Below are positions 50,960 through 62,179 of a DNA stretch of 64,000 nt, piece by piece. A model generated the notes under the pieces. The model ran no database searches, was not told where the DNA came from, and was given only the letters and a program-made list of their open reading frames with translations. Source of the stretch: Cucumis sativus (taxonomy: Eukaryota > Streptophyta > Magnoliopsida > Cucurbitales > Cucurbitaceae); the NCBI RefSeq assembly GCF_000004075.3, contig NC_026660.2, positions 15,147,837-15,211,836 of the forward strand, read 5' to 3'. The translations under genes were made by a program, and so were the position numbers. The first letter of the stretch is position 1, and each line of letters opens with the position of its first letter.

Positions 50960-53710
50960 TTCAAACATGACGTACCTTGCAAATTGTTCATATAAGACTA
51001 GGTCATCTCCATTTACCTACTGTTAAAGGTGTTTGGAAACATTTTAATCGTTTTTCTGGCACTATAAATAAAATGAACTTTTGTGAAACATGTGCATTGG
51101 GTAAACATCATGCCCTCCCTTTTTCCCACTCCCTTACTCAATATACACATCTTTTTACAACTCATTGCTTGTGATTTGTGGGCTCATGCATTTAACATAT
51201 CTCATAATTAATGGCTTTAGATATTACATAAGTGTTGTTGATGCCTATAGTAGATACATCTGGATATATTTTTTACATTCCAAGCCTGATGCCTTTCTAG
51301 CTTTTCAAAAATTCAAAAACTCATGTTGAAAAGTCTCTAGATTAATCAATCAAAAGTCTCCAAACTGAACAGTGGTACTGAATTTAAACTTCATACCTTT
51401 CCTTGACCAACATGTCATTAAACATAAAATAAATTATCCTTATACATCAAAACAAAATGGCATAGTTGAAAGAAAACATAGACGACATATTATGGAAATG
51501 GGTCTTACATTGTTATCTCAAGCTACTTTACCTCTATCATTCTCAGATGGAGGTTTTTCCACTAGTGTCTATCTCATAAATTGCTTACCTGCCCCGATCC
51601 TATATAATATAAGTCCATTGGAGAAGTTATTGGCGAAAAACCTAACTTTCTTTCCCCCAGAGTCTTTGGTTGCAAATGTTATCCCTACCTTCAACCCTAC
51701 CAATCTCATAAAATGTCTCTCTGATCCACACCATGTACTTTCCTAGGATACAGTACCTCACATAAAGGGTACAAATGTCTATCTTTAGATGGTCGACTTT
51801 TAATTTTCAAACATGTATTATTTGATGAAAGTCATTCCCATATGCATCATTTTCATATCATTCCAACATCTCCAAATAAAAAATTGTCCTATCTCCATCA
51901 CTTTACTTAATAACTCAATCATTATTTATCAACCATAATGAGGTTAGGCAACACACTAACACAGCTTCGGATAACATTGATCATCTAAACCCTACTATTG
52001 TATATCCTTTAGAGACAAGTACTCAAGTTGGCTTTCATAATGATGTTAGCATTGAAGACTACTCAATCTCCAAGTCCTGTGGAATCACAACACCAAACCA
52101 ATTATGGTATGAATACTAAACCACAATCTACATCATCTCATCCCATGGTAACAAGGAGTAAGCATGGTATTTTCAAACCAAAAAGTCTTTTTGATTGATT
52201 ATACTCAAATTGAACTTTGTAATGCCAATGAAGCTTTTAAACATCCTCATTGGAGAAAGGCTATTGAAGAAAAGTTTGAAGCTTTACAAAAAAATGATAC
52301 TTGGAGACTTATTCCACAAAATCCTAAATCATAAAATTGTTGGTTGCATGTGGGGTTTTAAGATAAAAAGGAATTTAGATGGGTCTATTGCTAGATATAA
52401 AGCATGTTTAGTTGTTAAATTTTTTTATCAAACACCTAGTATGATTACAATGAAACTTTTAGTTTGTGAAACATGTTACTATTCAAATGCTCTTAACTAT
52501 AGTAATTATGAAAGGGTGGAGTATACGTCGGTAAGATGTCAATAATGCTTTCCTTCATGGCACCTTAGATGAAAATGTTTATATGGAGCAACCATTTGGT
52601 TTTGAAGTTCAAAAGCACTTATCCTATGATTTTTCATTTAAAAAAGGCACTTTACGGCCTTAAACAAATCCCTCGAGCATGGTATGAAAAGTTGAGCTCA
52701 AGTTTACATTCTCTTGGATTATAACTTCTAAGGCTAATACATCTTTATTAATACATTTTTACTCCCACATCTTGCTGCTATGTCTTGATTTATATTGATG
52801 ATTTGATTATTATTGGTAGTTCTGAGAAATACTTTAATTCTTTAAGTCACTCTTTAAACAGTCAATTTGCACTTAAGAACTTGGAAAAGTTGAGCTACTT
52901 TATTGGAGTTGATGTTTCATACCCAAATAGTACTGACCTTTTGTTTTTATCTCAATCTAAATATACTACTGACCTGTTACAAAGGGAAAAAATGCTTAAA
53001 GCTAAACCTATCTCTACACCTACGGTAAGTGACCATTTACTCTTTCTGTCTTTCAAAGGGAACCATTTCATGATGTGCATATGTATAAAAGTGTTGTTGG
53101 TGCTTTCAAGTATGCTACACTTACTCATCCTGAGATATCATATAGTGTCCAATAAAGCTTGTCAATTTATGCATTCTCCAAAAAATGCACATGACAACTT
53201 GTGAAAAGAAGTATAAGATACCTTAAAGGTGTACTATCTCATGGTTTATGGCTCAACGAGTCTGATAATCTATCTTTAGTTGGTTTTGATGTGGATTGGA
53301 CTTTTGACCCAAATGATAGAAAATCAACTTATGACTTTTGTGTCTTAAGGTTCCAAGAAACAACCTATCATTTCCAGGTCTAGTATTGAAACTAAATATT
53401 GTTGCCTTGCTCTTCTAGCAACTGAACTGGTATGAATTTGTTCTCTCTAGAATGACTTATGCATTAATTTGCCTCATCTTTCTATTTTGTGGTGTGATAA
53501 TCTAAAGTGCAATGCATCTTAGTGCAAGCCCTATATTACACTCCAAGACAAAGCATGTTGAACTTGACATCTATTTTGTTTGAGATTTTATACAAAAGGA
53601 AAAAGTTATCTGTTAGACATATTTCAGCAATTGAACAAATTGCAGATATTCTCACCAAACTACCGTTTGCTCAAAGTTTCCACATTAAGTTTGTCGTCAT
53701 TGGTTTGTAA
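50960..53710 (+). pseudogene. Decayed Ty1/copia retrotransposon polyprotein
   Basis: Pieces in several frames follow the copia order. They are GAG-pre-integrase (RLGHLHLPTV and CETCALGKHH, 50977-51174); integrase (VVDAYSRYIWIYFLHSKPDA near 51235-51295, then YPYTSKQNGIVERKHRRHIM near 51438); the reverse transcriptase start (HPHWRKAIEEKFEAL near 52240); the polymerase motif YIDDLIIIG (near 52788); and an RNase H part (KRSIRYLKGVLSHGLWL near 53204). Many stops and frameshifts separate them. No flanking LTR pair was identified. It is an old, inactive copy. The first part with Gag and most of the protease is missing. Confidence 0.9.
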
Positions 53711-54846
53711 GGTGTTAAAACAACCCACTAATTTAAATCCATTATGTTTGTTTGTCTTTATTTTATGGGATAGTTGCAAATGTAACAATTACATTCAAAA
53801 TAATTAAGCATGTAGCAACATTTTTAAAAATTTGCAAATATAGTAAAATTTGTCAAATTCTATCAATGATAGTAGTCTATCATCGATAGACCATGTTACA
53901 AATATTGATGTATCACTGATAGACCATACGAGTTTATTATCAATACAAGTCTATCAACGATAGTTTTGCTATATTTGCAATTTTTTTAAAATTGTGCTAT
54001 ATCCTTAATTATTATTCCTAAAATGGCGGCTATCAATTATAATTACCCTTATTTCATTTCCAAACAAGTGGTTATACGAGGAATTGTTTGTAATGTGTAG
54101 GTAAGAATTTTTCATCTCTATACTTCTCTTTAAATATTTGTGATTTGTAGAATACCAAATATGAAAATGGAAGCCATAGTTTTCTCTTGCTAACTTTTTT
54201 TCTACTCCAATCTCTTTTCATTTCTTATCTCACATTAATAGATCTACGATACTTATAGTTATTTTCTTTTGCTACAAAATTTATCATTAGACACAATTCT
54301 TTAACTATTTGATTCATATGCTTATGGTGTAATATTGAATCGATTAGCTAGAAAGTAATGATGTAAAGTTTTGGTGTATGGTTCTTTAACGTATTTTGTT
54401 TTCTTTAAATGGATGGGTACGGTCAAGATTTTTCACTTTTGTTGGCCTTTATAGACTTCTACATTGAGAGACAAACAAATTCAATCCCTTTAGGTTGACT
54501 TTGAAGTGTATGCATTGCATTTTCCATATCTCAATTGTTTTTGTTATGTTAATTATTAATTCATTTGGAGGTGTTTGTGTTTTGATCTTGCTTTAACCTC
54601 ATATTGCGATGCCTATTTCATTCCACATCAAATTCAATCCATGTTGGTCTATTTTATGGTTCTATTGCAATTAAGCCTCAAAAGTTTTATATGGTATAAC
54701 ATACATTTTTCTCTTAAAAATTGAGCTAGGTATAGAAAAATAAGTATATTTTAAGTTGTATTAATTTTTGTGAAACTAGCAATTGTGTCTATTTTGGTGA
54801 AATGATAAAACTTTCCTTCCTTTTAATATGTATAACATTCATTTTA
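53711..54846. other. Non-coding, includes TCTATC/GATAGA repeat patch
   Basis: Apart from the repeat at 53860-53970, no gene or known element was recognised. Confidence 0.5.
53860..53970. repeat. GATAGA/TCTATC degenerate inverted minisatellite
   Basis: Phrases such as TCTATCAATGATAG, TCTATCATCGATAGACCA and TCTATCAACGATAG recur in alternating orientation. They are flanked by TTTGCAAATATAG and, in reverse, CTATATTTGCAA. A related but shorter patch is at about 60735-60850. I know such repeats as common in Cucumis genomes; this is my main clue to the plant family. Confidence 0.7.
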
Positions 54847-54942
54847 TGATTGTTTTTATTTTGTTGAAAATACAACTAAGCCCAATCTGTATAGTTTCAT
54901 AAAATGATTGTTTTTATTTTGTTGAAAATACAACTAAGCCCA
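54847..54942. repeat. 39-bp direct repeat at the truncated end of the copia element
   Basis: ATGATTGTTTTTATTTTGTT and the following 19 bases occur at 54847-54885 and again at 54904-54942, period 57. Both contain GAAAATACAACTAAG, also found in the 5' LTR at 59264-59278. The second runs directly into the interrupted RNase H frame. Confidence 0.85.
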
Positions 54943-55966
54943 GGCTGCATCAGAATACCCAGACAACACAAGGGAAGATTGAGAGGAGAACTGAAGGCCA
55001 TGTCCCAAAGTTCCCTTGACATAACGAAGAATGTGTAGCACAATAGTAAAATGGATGGTTCTAGGAGCAGCCATAAATTGACTGACGATATGAACAACAT
55101 ATGCAATGTCTGGACAAGTCACTGTTAGATAAATAAGACTACCAACAAGTTGTCGATACAAGTTCACATCTTCAAGCGGAACACCATCAAAAGGAGTTAC
55201 ATGGGTATTGGGATCTAATGATGTCGAAGCTGTGTTGGAGTCGGTGATGCCTGAGCGAGCTAAAAGATCAGAGACATACTTTTCTTGAGATAACAAATAA
55301 CCATCAGAGCGTGTCGAGAGACTTCAAGGTCGAGAAAGTAGTTGAGAGATCCAAGGTCTTTCATCTCAAAATGTTGTCCAAGATAATGTTGTAGATTGGA
55401 TATGAACTGTGGATCATTACCAGTAATAATCATGTCATCAACATAAAGAAGGAGAAGAACAATACCCTGGGGTGTCTGTCGTGTAAAGAGCGCAGTGTCA
55501 TGAGAGCTAGAGTTAAAGCCGAGTTGAGTAATGATGGAGCTAAATGTAGCAAACCATGCTCGTGGAGCCTGTTTTAGGCCATATAAAGCGCGATGGAGAA
55601 GACATACTTTGTTAGGAGGAGAAGAAATACCAGGGGGTGGCTTCATGTAAACTTCTTCAGAAAGAGTCCCATTAAGAAAGACATTCTTGACATCCATCTG
55701 AAGAAGAGGCCACTGTTTTGCAGCAGCAACAGCTAATAGACTGCGAACAGATGTCATTCGAGCAACAGGAGCAAAAGTTTCCTCATAGTCAATCCCATAT
55801 TCTTGTGAGTATCCTTTTGCAACAAGACGGGCCTTATAGCGCTCAATAGTGCCATCAGATTTGGTCTTGATTTTGTAAATCCACTTGCATCAAATGGGTC
55901 TTTTACCAGGAGGTAAATCAACATAGTCCCAAGTGTGCGTCTTTTCAAGAGCATGTAATTCATCAT
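54934..55966 (-). pseudogene. Copia reverse transcriptase and truncated RNase H
   Basis: Conserved pieces are KWIYKIKTKSDGTIERYKAR (about 55820-55880, after a TGA), RSLLAVAAAKQWPLLQMDV, RALYGLKQAPRAWF and the catalytic YVDDMIITG. A frameshift near 55290 moves to the frame with LLSQEKYVSDLLARSGI, the YRQLVGSLIYL stretch and SGYSDAAWA. There the RNase H part stops where GYSDADWAG would normally continue. Confidence 0.88.
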
Positions 55967-57511
55967 TCATTGTTGTCTGCCATAAAGGGTAAGTACTGGC
56001 TCTTGATATGAGGTGGGTTCAACAAGGTAAACAATGGCGGAAAAACAGTGATAATTAGAGAGATGAGTGGGAGGTTCTCTTACCCGAGTAGAGAGACGAA
56101 GAGAAATATATGGAGTAGGTTCAGGAACATCATTGGAGACAGGCGGTTGGTTCAAGGTTGCAGGAGCAGGTGCAAATTGAGTAAGCTCAGTATCCAGAGT
56201 GGTTTCAGAAACAGTAAAAAGTTCAACATATGCATCTGTAAAGAAAGGGTGAGGACTTGAGAATGAGGTGTGGAAGGAGGACAAACGAGAGAACATAGTA
56301 TGTTCCCAGAATGTGACATTACGAGATATACGGAGTCTTTTGGAAAGAGGATTCCAACAACGAAAACTTTTATGTTCGGTGCCATAGCCAAAGAAGCAAT
56401 AAAGACGTGCCCGTGGTTCAAGCTTAGTGTGTTCATGAGGATGAAGAAGAACAAAGCAGGCACACCTAAAGACTTTAAGGTTAGAGTAGTTGGGAGAAGT
56501 ACCATATAGTCTTTCAAAAGGAGAGGTATTCTGAAGAACTAAGGAAGGAAGACGATTGATAGTATGGACGAATGTAAGAGCAGCTTCACCCCAAATTTTT
56601 TCAGGACAGGAGGCAGAAAGAAGGAGGGCACGAACTGTGTCAAGAATATGACGATGTTTGCGCTCAGCATGTCCATTTTGTTGAGAGGTATGAGGATAGG
56701 AGCGCTGAACAAGAGTGCCCTGTTGGGAGAGAAAAGAAAGAAGAGAGGAGTCTTTATACTCCAAGGCATTATCAGTGCGAAGAATTTTGATAGGATAAGA
56801 GAATTGAGTGCGAATCATGTTAGCCAACTCAATATAAGTGCGTGATAATTCAGAACGATGTTTAAGAAAATAAATCCATGTAAATCGAGAGTAGTCATCA
56901 ATGAATAAAACATAGTAACGATATCCATGAACAGTAGTAGTAGGGGCAGAAGCTCATATGTCAGAATGAACTAAATCAAATGGTTTATCGCATATAGAAG
57001 TGGATTAGGAAAAAGACAAAGCAGGTTGTTTAGCAAGTTTGCAATTTAAACAGTTGAAAGGAACAAACTTAGTAAGATTATTCAAATTGTTAACAAAAAT
57101 TAAATGACAAAGTTTTTCAGAAGAAGCATGACCAAGACGAAGGTGCCACTGATATGTGTCAAATTCAGTGACAGAAGCAGAAATGGAGGAAGAGGAAGGA
57201 AGTTGAAGAGATATGAGCTCAAACAATCTTTCCACTTTGCGACTTGTACCAATCGTCCGTCCCGTCTGTAGATCCTGAACCTGACAACCATTGGGGGAAA
57301 AGGAAACAGTTAAGCCAAGGTCACATAATTGACCAACAGACACAAGATTAAATGTCAAGTTGGGAACACAATAAGTTTGAGGAAGATGTAGGGTAAGAGT
57401 GTCAATGGTACCAGTATGAGAGATGTTCATATAGTTACCATCAGCAACATAAATAGAAGGTAAGGATTTTGCAGGTCTAGAAGTGGACATAAGAGAAAAA
57501 TCGGAGGTCAT
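55967..57511 (-). pseudogene. Copia protease end, GAG-pre-integrase and integrase
   Basis: The frame at 57005-57511 has VADGNYMNISHTGTI, NLVSVGQLCDLGL, QWHLRLGHASSEKL and CLNCKLAKQPALSFS, then a stop at 57005-57007. Integrase follows after a second stop, with DYSRFTWIYFLKHRSELS (about 56850-56905), RTDNALEY, SQQNGHAERKHRHI and TFVHTINRLPS. These are the DDE-type integrase landmarks of copia. The stops are simple nonsense changes rather than designed readthrough, as far as I can see. Confidence 0.88.
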
Positions 57512-57586
57512 ATGGTTACAACAGGCAGAATCAAGAAGTCATCGATTACCTGGTGAGACAGCAAGAGCAGATGATGATGAAATTAA

Positions 57587-58532
57587 CTAATTAAATAGGC
57601 TTTGAAGATCACTTAGCTGAAGGGGGGAGTTTGAATTGTCTGAAGTAGCAGCAACGACAGAGGAGGTACCCGGTTTAGTAAAGTTTTTGTCTTTGGTTGG
57701 CATACCAGGAGGTCGAGGTGGTCTTGTAGGACAATTATCCAAAATATGACCACGTTTATGACAGTACCTACACTCTATTTTAGGGCAATCAATAAATTTA
57801 TGACCAGAGAGTTTGCAATTCTTAAAAAACATGATTGATGCTCTATTGAGTGGATAAGTGCTTGCAAGGACAACATCAGAATGTTTTGCGGGATTGATGC
57901 CAAGACGCTTCTCTTCAAACAAAATTTCTTGGATAGCAGCATCCAATGAGGGCAAGGGACTCCGGTATAGTAAGGCAGCCCTGACTGATTCATATTCTAG
58001 ACATAATCCCATAAGGACCTTAATAAGACGAAGGTGGTCGTTGCTAATTTTAGCTTGATCAAGCAGAGTCCAGATGGATTGAAGAGCTGCCAAATATTCA
58101 TTGACAGACGGGCCAGTATCCTGATGGAGCTTAACTAGTGTACTGTGCAGTTGATAGTAATGTGCTAATTCGATAGATTTAAAGCGTGTAGAGAGAAAAT
58201 CCCATGCATCAAACTGTGCATGTATAGCATGAATAGAAGTGTTACCAAGCCAGGTGATAATTTGATGATTCTTCATGTATAGCATGAATAGAAGTGTTAC
58301 CAAGCCAGGTGATAATTTGATGATTCTTACTGTCCCAATCTTCAAGGCGTTCAATGAATTTGCTATCTTCTTCCTTGTCTTTGTCTTGTTTAGTTGGTTT
58401 AGTTATGTCGCCGGTTACAATGCGCCATAGTTTTCGCCTAATTAGAAAAAATTTCATTTGGTTTGCCCAAGTGATATAATTTGTTCCATCAAGTATTGTG
58501 CTAATGGGTCTGATAATGTGGTCTCTCTCCAT
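57587..58532 (-). pseudogene. Copia Gag (UBN2 type) with zinc knuckle, frameshifted
   Basis: It opens MERDHIIRPISTILDGTNYI and WANQMKFFLIRRKLW. A 55-bp tandem duplication near 58219-58328 breaks the frame. The rest contains WDFLSTRFKSIELAHYYQLH, the YLAALQSIWTLLDQ region and the knuckle CRYCHKRGHILDNC (CX2CX4HX4C). This is the usual plant copia Gag. Removing one duplicate would restore a single frame; the copy as it stands cannot make a full Gag. Confidence 0.88.
58219..58328. repeat. 55-bp tandem duplication inside copia gag
   Basis: CATGTATAGCATGAATAGAA begins at 58219 and again at 58274. As 55 is not a multiple of three, the duplication shifts the gag frame. Confidence 0.92.
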
Positions 58533-59105
58533 TGAATCTGAAAAAGAATTCTACTTGTAAGAGTAACTGAGTATGCAGTACTGTAACGTGGGCGAATCGG
58601 GTCTTAAGTCTTGAGTTGCGAACTGATGTGAATGAAGACAGAACTTGAATCAGATCTGCGAACGGACACGGATGAAAACGGACGTGAATCGGAGCTGAGA
58701 GTGAATCGGACGAGATCGGAGTTGATTATCGAACGAAATCGGAGCTGGGTTCGTCGGATCTGGGTTCGTCCGATCTGCAGGAGACCAACGCGTGGATCTT
58801 TGGACGGGGACGAACGCGTCTGATCTGGTTATCGGACGAAATCGGAGTTGCGAACTGATGCGGGCGAAGGCTGACGCGCAATCGTCTGGGTTCGTCAGAT
58901 CTGGGTTCGTTTGATCTGCAGGAGACCGACGCGTGGATTTTTGGACGGAGGCGATCGCGTCAGATCTGATTTACAGACAGATCAATGGCGAATGTAATGT
59001 TGAACGGATCTGGAGATGCTTCTCAACAGAGATGGCTTCACGGCGGCGATGGCAGAGATGGCTTCACGGCGGAGGCTGTGGCTATGCAGTAACCCTAGGT
59101 TAAAG

Positions 59106-59116
59106 GCTTGATACCA
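59106..59116 (-). other. Primer-binding site of the copia element
   Basis: TGGTATCAAGC immediately follows the LTR end and resembles the TGGTATCAGAGC initiator-Met tRNA primer-binding site of copia elements. Confidence 0.75.
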
Positions 59117-59288
59117 TGTTACTTTACTATTATTTTATTGATTGAATTGATATGTTTTACATTGGTGTGACTAAATAAATAAGAGACCTATATAACCTAA
59201 ATAAGGTAACATATGTAATTAAGCCTATAACGAAGAAGTTAGGTTAATAGTTTTTATTTTTTTGAAAATACAACTAAGAACCCTAACA
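59117..59288 (-). repeat. 5' LTR of the copia element, about 172 bp
   Basis: Read on the minus strand it starts TGTTAGGGTTCTTAG and ends AAAGTAACA, with TG...CA termini, directly before the primer-binding site. No intact partner LTR exists. The outer boundary is set by the TG and by the match to the remnant at 54904-54942, so it may be off by a few bases. Confidence 0.65.
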
Positions 59289-59661
59289 TCTCCAAACACC
59301 CATCTCGGGCCCAACAAGGTTAGAAAGTCAGGTTGGGAAAACATAAGTCCATGAAGAACACAGCAAAGCTGAAAGAGATCAGAAGTACTTATTTTGGCAA
59401 CACTGCAAATTTGAAAATTAGTATAAAACAAAGATAATGAGGAAGAAAGACGTGGCCACCTGACACGACTAAGCACGATCAGACACAGAAGAATCTTCTC
59501 CTCTTCATTCTTTATTCTTCCTTCTTCCTTCTTCATTCTTCGTACGGTTACTTAAACGTGCACCCATTTTCCCTCTCTACATCCAAATAAAACTCTCAAT
59601 TCACGATTCATGATCACCCTCATCACAAACATTCCCCTTTTTTCTTCCTTCTTCTCCAGTA

Positions 59662-59991
59662 ATGGCCATTTCTTTCCTCCACCGCTTCTCTCTCGATCCC
59701 CAGCACTGCCGCTCCGCCGCTAAGTGGACAGCGCTATTAACGCTAACCGCCGCCGTGACCTCCTTCGCTCCGGAGTTCATTTTCACAAATGCAACGTCGC
59801 TCCATTCGTCCTTCTCCAGATCGTGTGGCCGCGATGGCTACATCAGGATCCCACTCGACCTTCCCGGCGATGTTCTGTGCTTGCCGGCGAACATGGTGAA
59901 TTGGTCCAGTTTTGATTTCTTTGTACCTACGGTTTTTGCGGCTCTCGGAGTCGGCGTTTCGGCTTGTTTCGTTAGATCCTTGGGATTGTGA
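59662..59991 (+). CDS. Plant-specific small membrane protein, function unknown
   Basis: Intronless, 109 residues. It starts MAISFLHRFSLDPQHCRSAA. A first hydrophobic segment lies at about 22-41 and a second at about 84-105 (FDFFVPTVFAALGVGVSACF). Between them is a conserved-looking loop with CGRDGYIRIPLDLPGDVLCL and the LPANMV phrase. I recall small uncharacterised plant proteins of this length with a PxxxxCLPxxMV loop followed by such a helix, so it is probably a conserved family of unknown role in a membrane. Local G+C is high and the start context is good. The copia 5' LTR ends 373 bases upstream. Confidence 0.65.
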   Translation: MAISFLHRFSLDPQHCRSAAKWTALLTLTAAVTSFAPEFIFTNATSLHSSFSRSCGRDGYIRIPLDLPGDVLCLPANMVNWSSFDFFVPTVFAALGVGVSACFVRSLGL

Positions 59992-62107
59992 GAAGAATCG
60001 TTATAGATAGCAAATTTTAAGATAAAAAAAGAAATTAAAATCATAAGAATTGTTTATACTTGATAAACTTCTTAATCAACTATTTTACTAAATCTCTAAT
60101 AATTGAATTTAAAAAAATAATTATTTGAGATTTAGTTAGTATTTCTTTTTTCAATACTATGTATCTTTTACCTATTTAGATTTGTTCAATTGAGATGAAG
60201 TCATGAGGTGTGAATATATACGAGCTCCTCTTTGATGCAAATTTGTTTATGTATTTGTACCCTTTATTCTCTATAACTCTGTTTGATTCATCAAAAAATT
60301 AAATCAAACGAGATCAGTCCGATTGTAACCTCGTTGGATCTTCATAGGAGGAAACTTTTTCGGGAATTGTATGAGATGGAAAAATTATTTTATCACCCGG
60401 TTGGGTAATTAGCAAAACTTGTACGGAATACGTTTTTTAGCAAAATATTGACAGGTGACGTTTTAGTAATTTCTATTTTGCCTTCAATTTATGGTATTTC
60501 TAGTATTTTGCAAATTAGTTTATTGAATTTTATTCCAACTAAATGTGAGAAAATTGTAACAAAATCTCTTCTTGTATCCATATCCTTTAATATCTTCAAT
60601 TAGTAGTATTACATCATAACTGAAACGGTATTTATATATTTATTTACTAATATTTCAAAATTATATATTTAACTAATTTATAATATCTATTTTTAGAAAT
60701 ATTTCAAAATATATAGTTTTCAGCAATTATCAAAAATAGCAAATTTAACCAAATATTTACAATATATATACCAAAAATAGTGATAGGAGTCTAGTAGTGT
60801 CTATAAAATTCAAATTTTTGCTATAGCCTGTAAATATTTTAATTTATTTTGCTATTTTAAAAAATGCCTCTAGTTTTAATAATTTTTCAAAATATAGATG
60901 TCACACCCTAAACGACAATATGATCAAATCTGAAGTAAAGGGAATACGATTCGATTTAGTTACAACCTTGAAATTCTCTTACCGACTAATTTAACCTGTG
61001 GCCTAACGAACACCAAGGACATTATTGACATTCTTAATAAGAAAAACGCACAAGAGTTTTCTCATCTCGCCGTAAAACCTTCCACTTACTTGTAACACCC
61101 CAAAAATAAGGCAATTTTAAACTGATTATCTTGGTTAAATTGTTAATGTTTGAATTATTTGGGGTGGATTGAGATTTTGGGTGAGGAATATCTTTTCCGT
61201 GGAGATTGCGATTAATTAAATATTTATGAAAATAATGTTTAATTAATTATTGAAATTGAAAATTTAGTATAACAACCCAACTTTTATACTTAAGTTGAGG
61301 TAATTACCATTCAAATAAATATAGTATTTTTATTTAGATTAAAAGAAAACATTTCAAAGATTCATTTAAAATTTATAATAAAGTATAAAAAGAAAAGCAT
61401 AAGTAAATATAATACTAAATAAACACTAGTTCGAGCCCTATTCAAAATAAAAGGAAATATTTAAAAGTATTCGTGAGTTACGAAAATAAAACATAAATTA
61501 TTGATGAAAACTTAAACTCTTCCTTAGGAACCAATATCACTTATTGTCATTCGCCAGTTTGCTTTTACCTCTACCAAAAATTAAACATTTAAAATAATTA
61601 GTATAAATTTAGGCACTTCCATTCTTTGAGGATTTGATTAATTAGATTTTTCTTTATAATTAGGGTTTGATTAGTCTTTGATTTTCATGTAATTTTTGTT
61701 AGAACAATCAATAAATTGCATCAAGAGTTCGATGTTTAATTCAATTTTATTGAATTTTTTGATTTTTTTTGTTCAATATTGGAAGCAATTTACCCATAGT
61801 ATTTCAATTAATGCAAGATTAGTTGTTTTACTTGCTTATATACAAAATTTCCATCTTTCTTCATTTTATCTCTCCCAATTTTAGAATTACACATAATGAC
61901 TCTTTTGGATTTCAAATTTTTTTGGGATAATTCTTGGGATTAAATTGCATTTTTTTGTGCACAAATTAATTTCTCTTTGATTTCTTGAATTGAATATAAA
62001 GTTGTTGATGATCCATCTTGTGTTTTCTTTTAAAGAAAATAATAATGAGTTTAATTAGAATTGCAACAATCAAACTAAATCCTTTGAAATTCTTTACTTG
62101 ATTTTTA
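59992..62107. other. Intergenic; LTR-type fragments
   Basis: Includes the 3' untranslated part of the small membrane-protein gene. Around 60735-60850 is a patch related to the 53860 repeat. TCACACCCTAAACGAC (about 60900) and TGTAACACCCCAAAA (about 61092) are phrases typical of plant LTR ends, so pieces of Gypsy/copia LTRs are likely. No gene. Confidence 0.45.
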
Positions 62108-62175
62108 ATTTTGATTCAAGAGTTCCTTCCAAGATCAAGCAATCTTGATCCTGGAAGGAACTCTTGAATCAAAAT
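62108..62175. repeat. Near-perfect 32-bp inverted repeat with 4-base loop
   Basis: Left arm 62108-62139, right arm 62144-62175, loop CAAT at 62140-62143. One mismatch in the stem. It stands exactly where the glutamate-receptor homology ends. Confidence 0.92.
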
Positions 62176-62179
62176 CTAT

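Larger units (their letters stand above)
54904..59288 (-). mobile_element. Ty1/copia retrotransposon, 3'-truncated
   Basis: Read on the minus strand: 5' LTR (59117-59288), primer-binding site (59106-59116), leader (58533-59105), gag, GAG-pre-integrase, integrase and reverse transcriptase, stopping inside RNase H at about 54943. The element then joins about 30 bases resembling the start of its own LTR. RNase H, the purine tract and most of the 3' LTR are absent. Motifs are well preserved but gag has a frameshift and pol has scattered stops, so the copy is fairly young yet inactive. No target duplication can be checked because the 3' end is lost. Confidence 0.88.
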
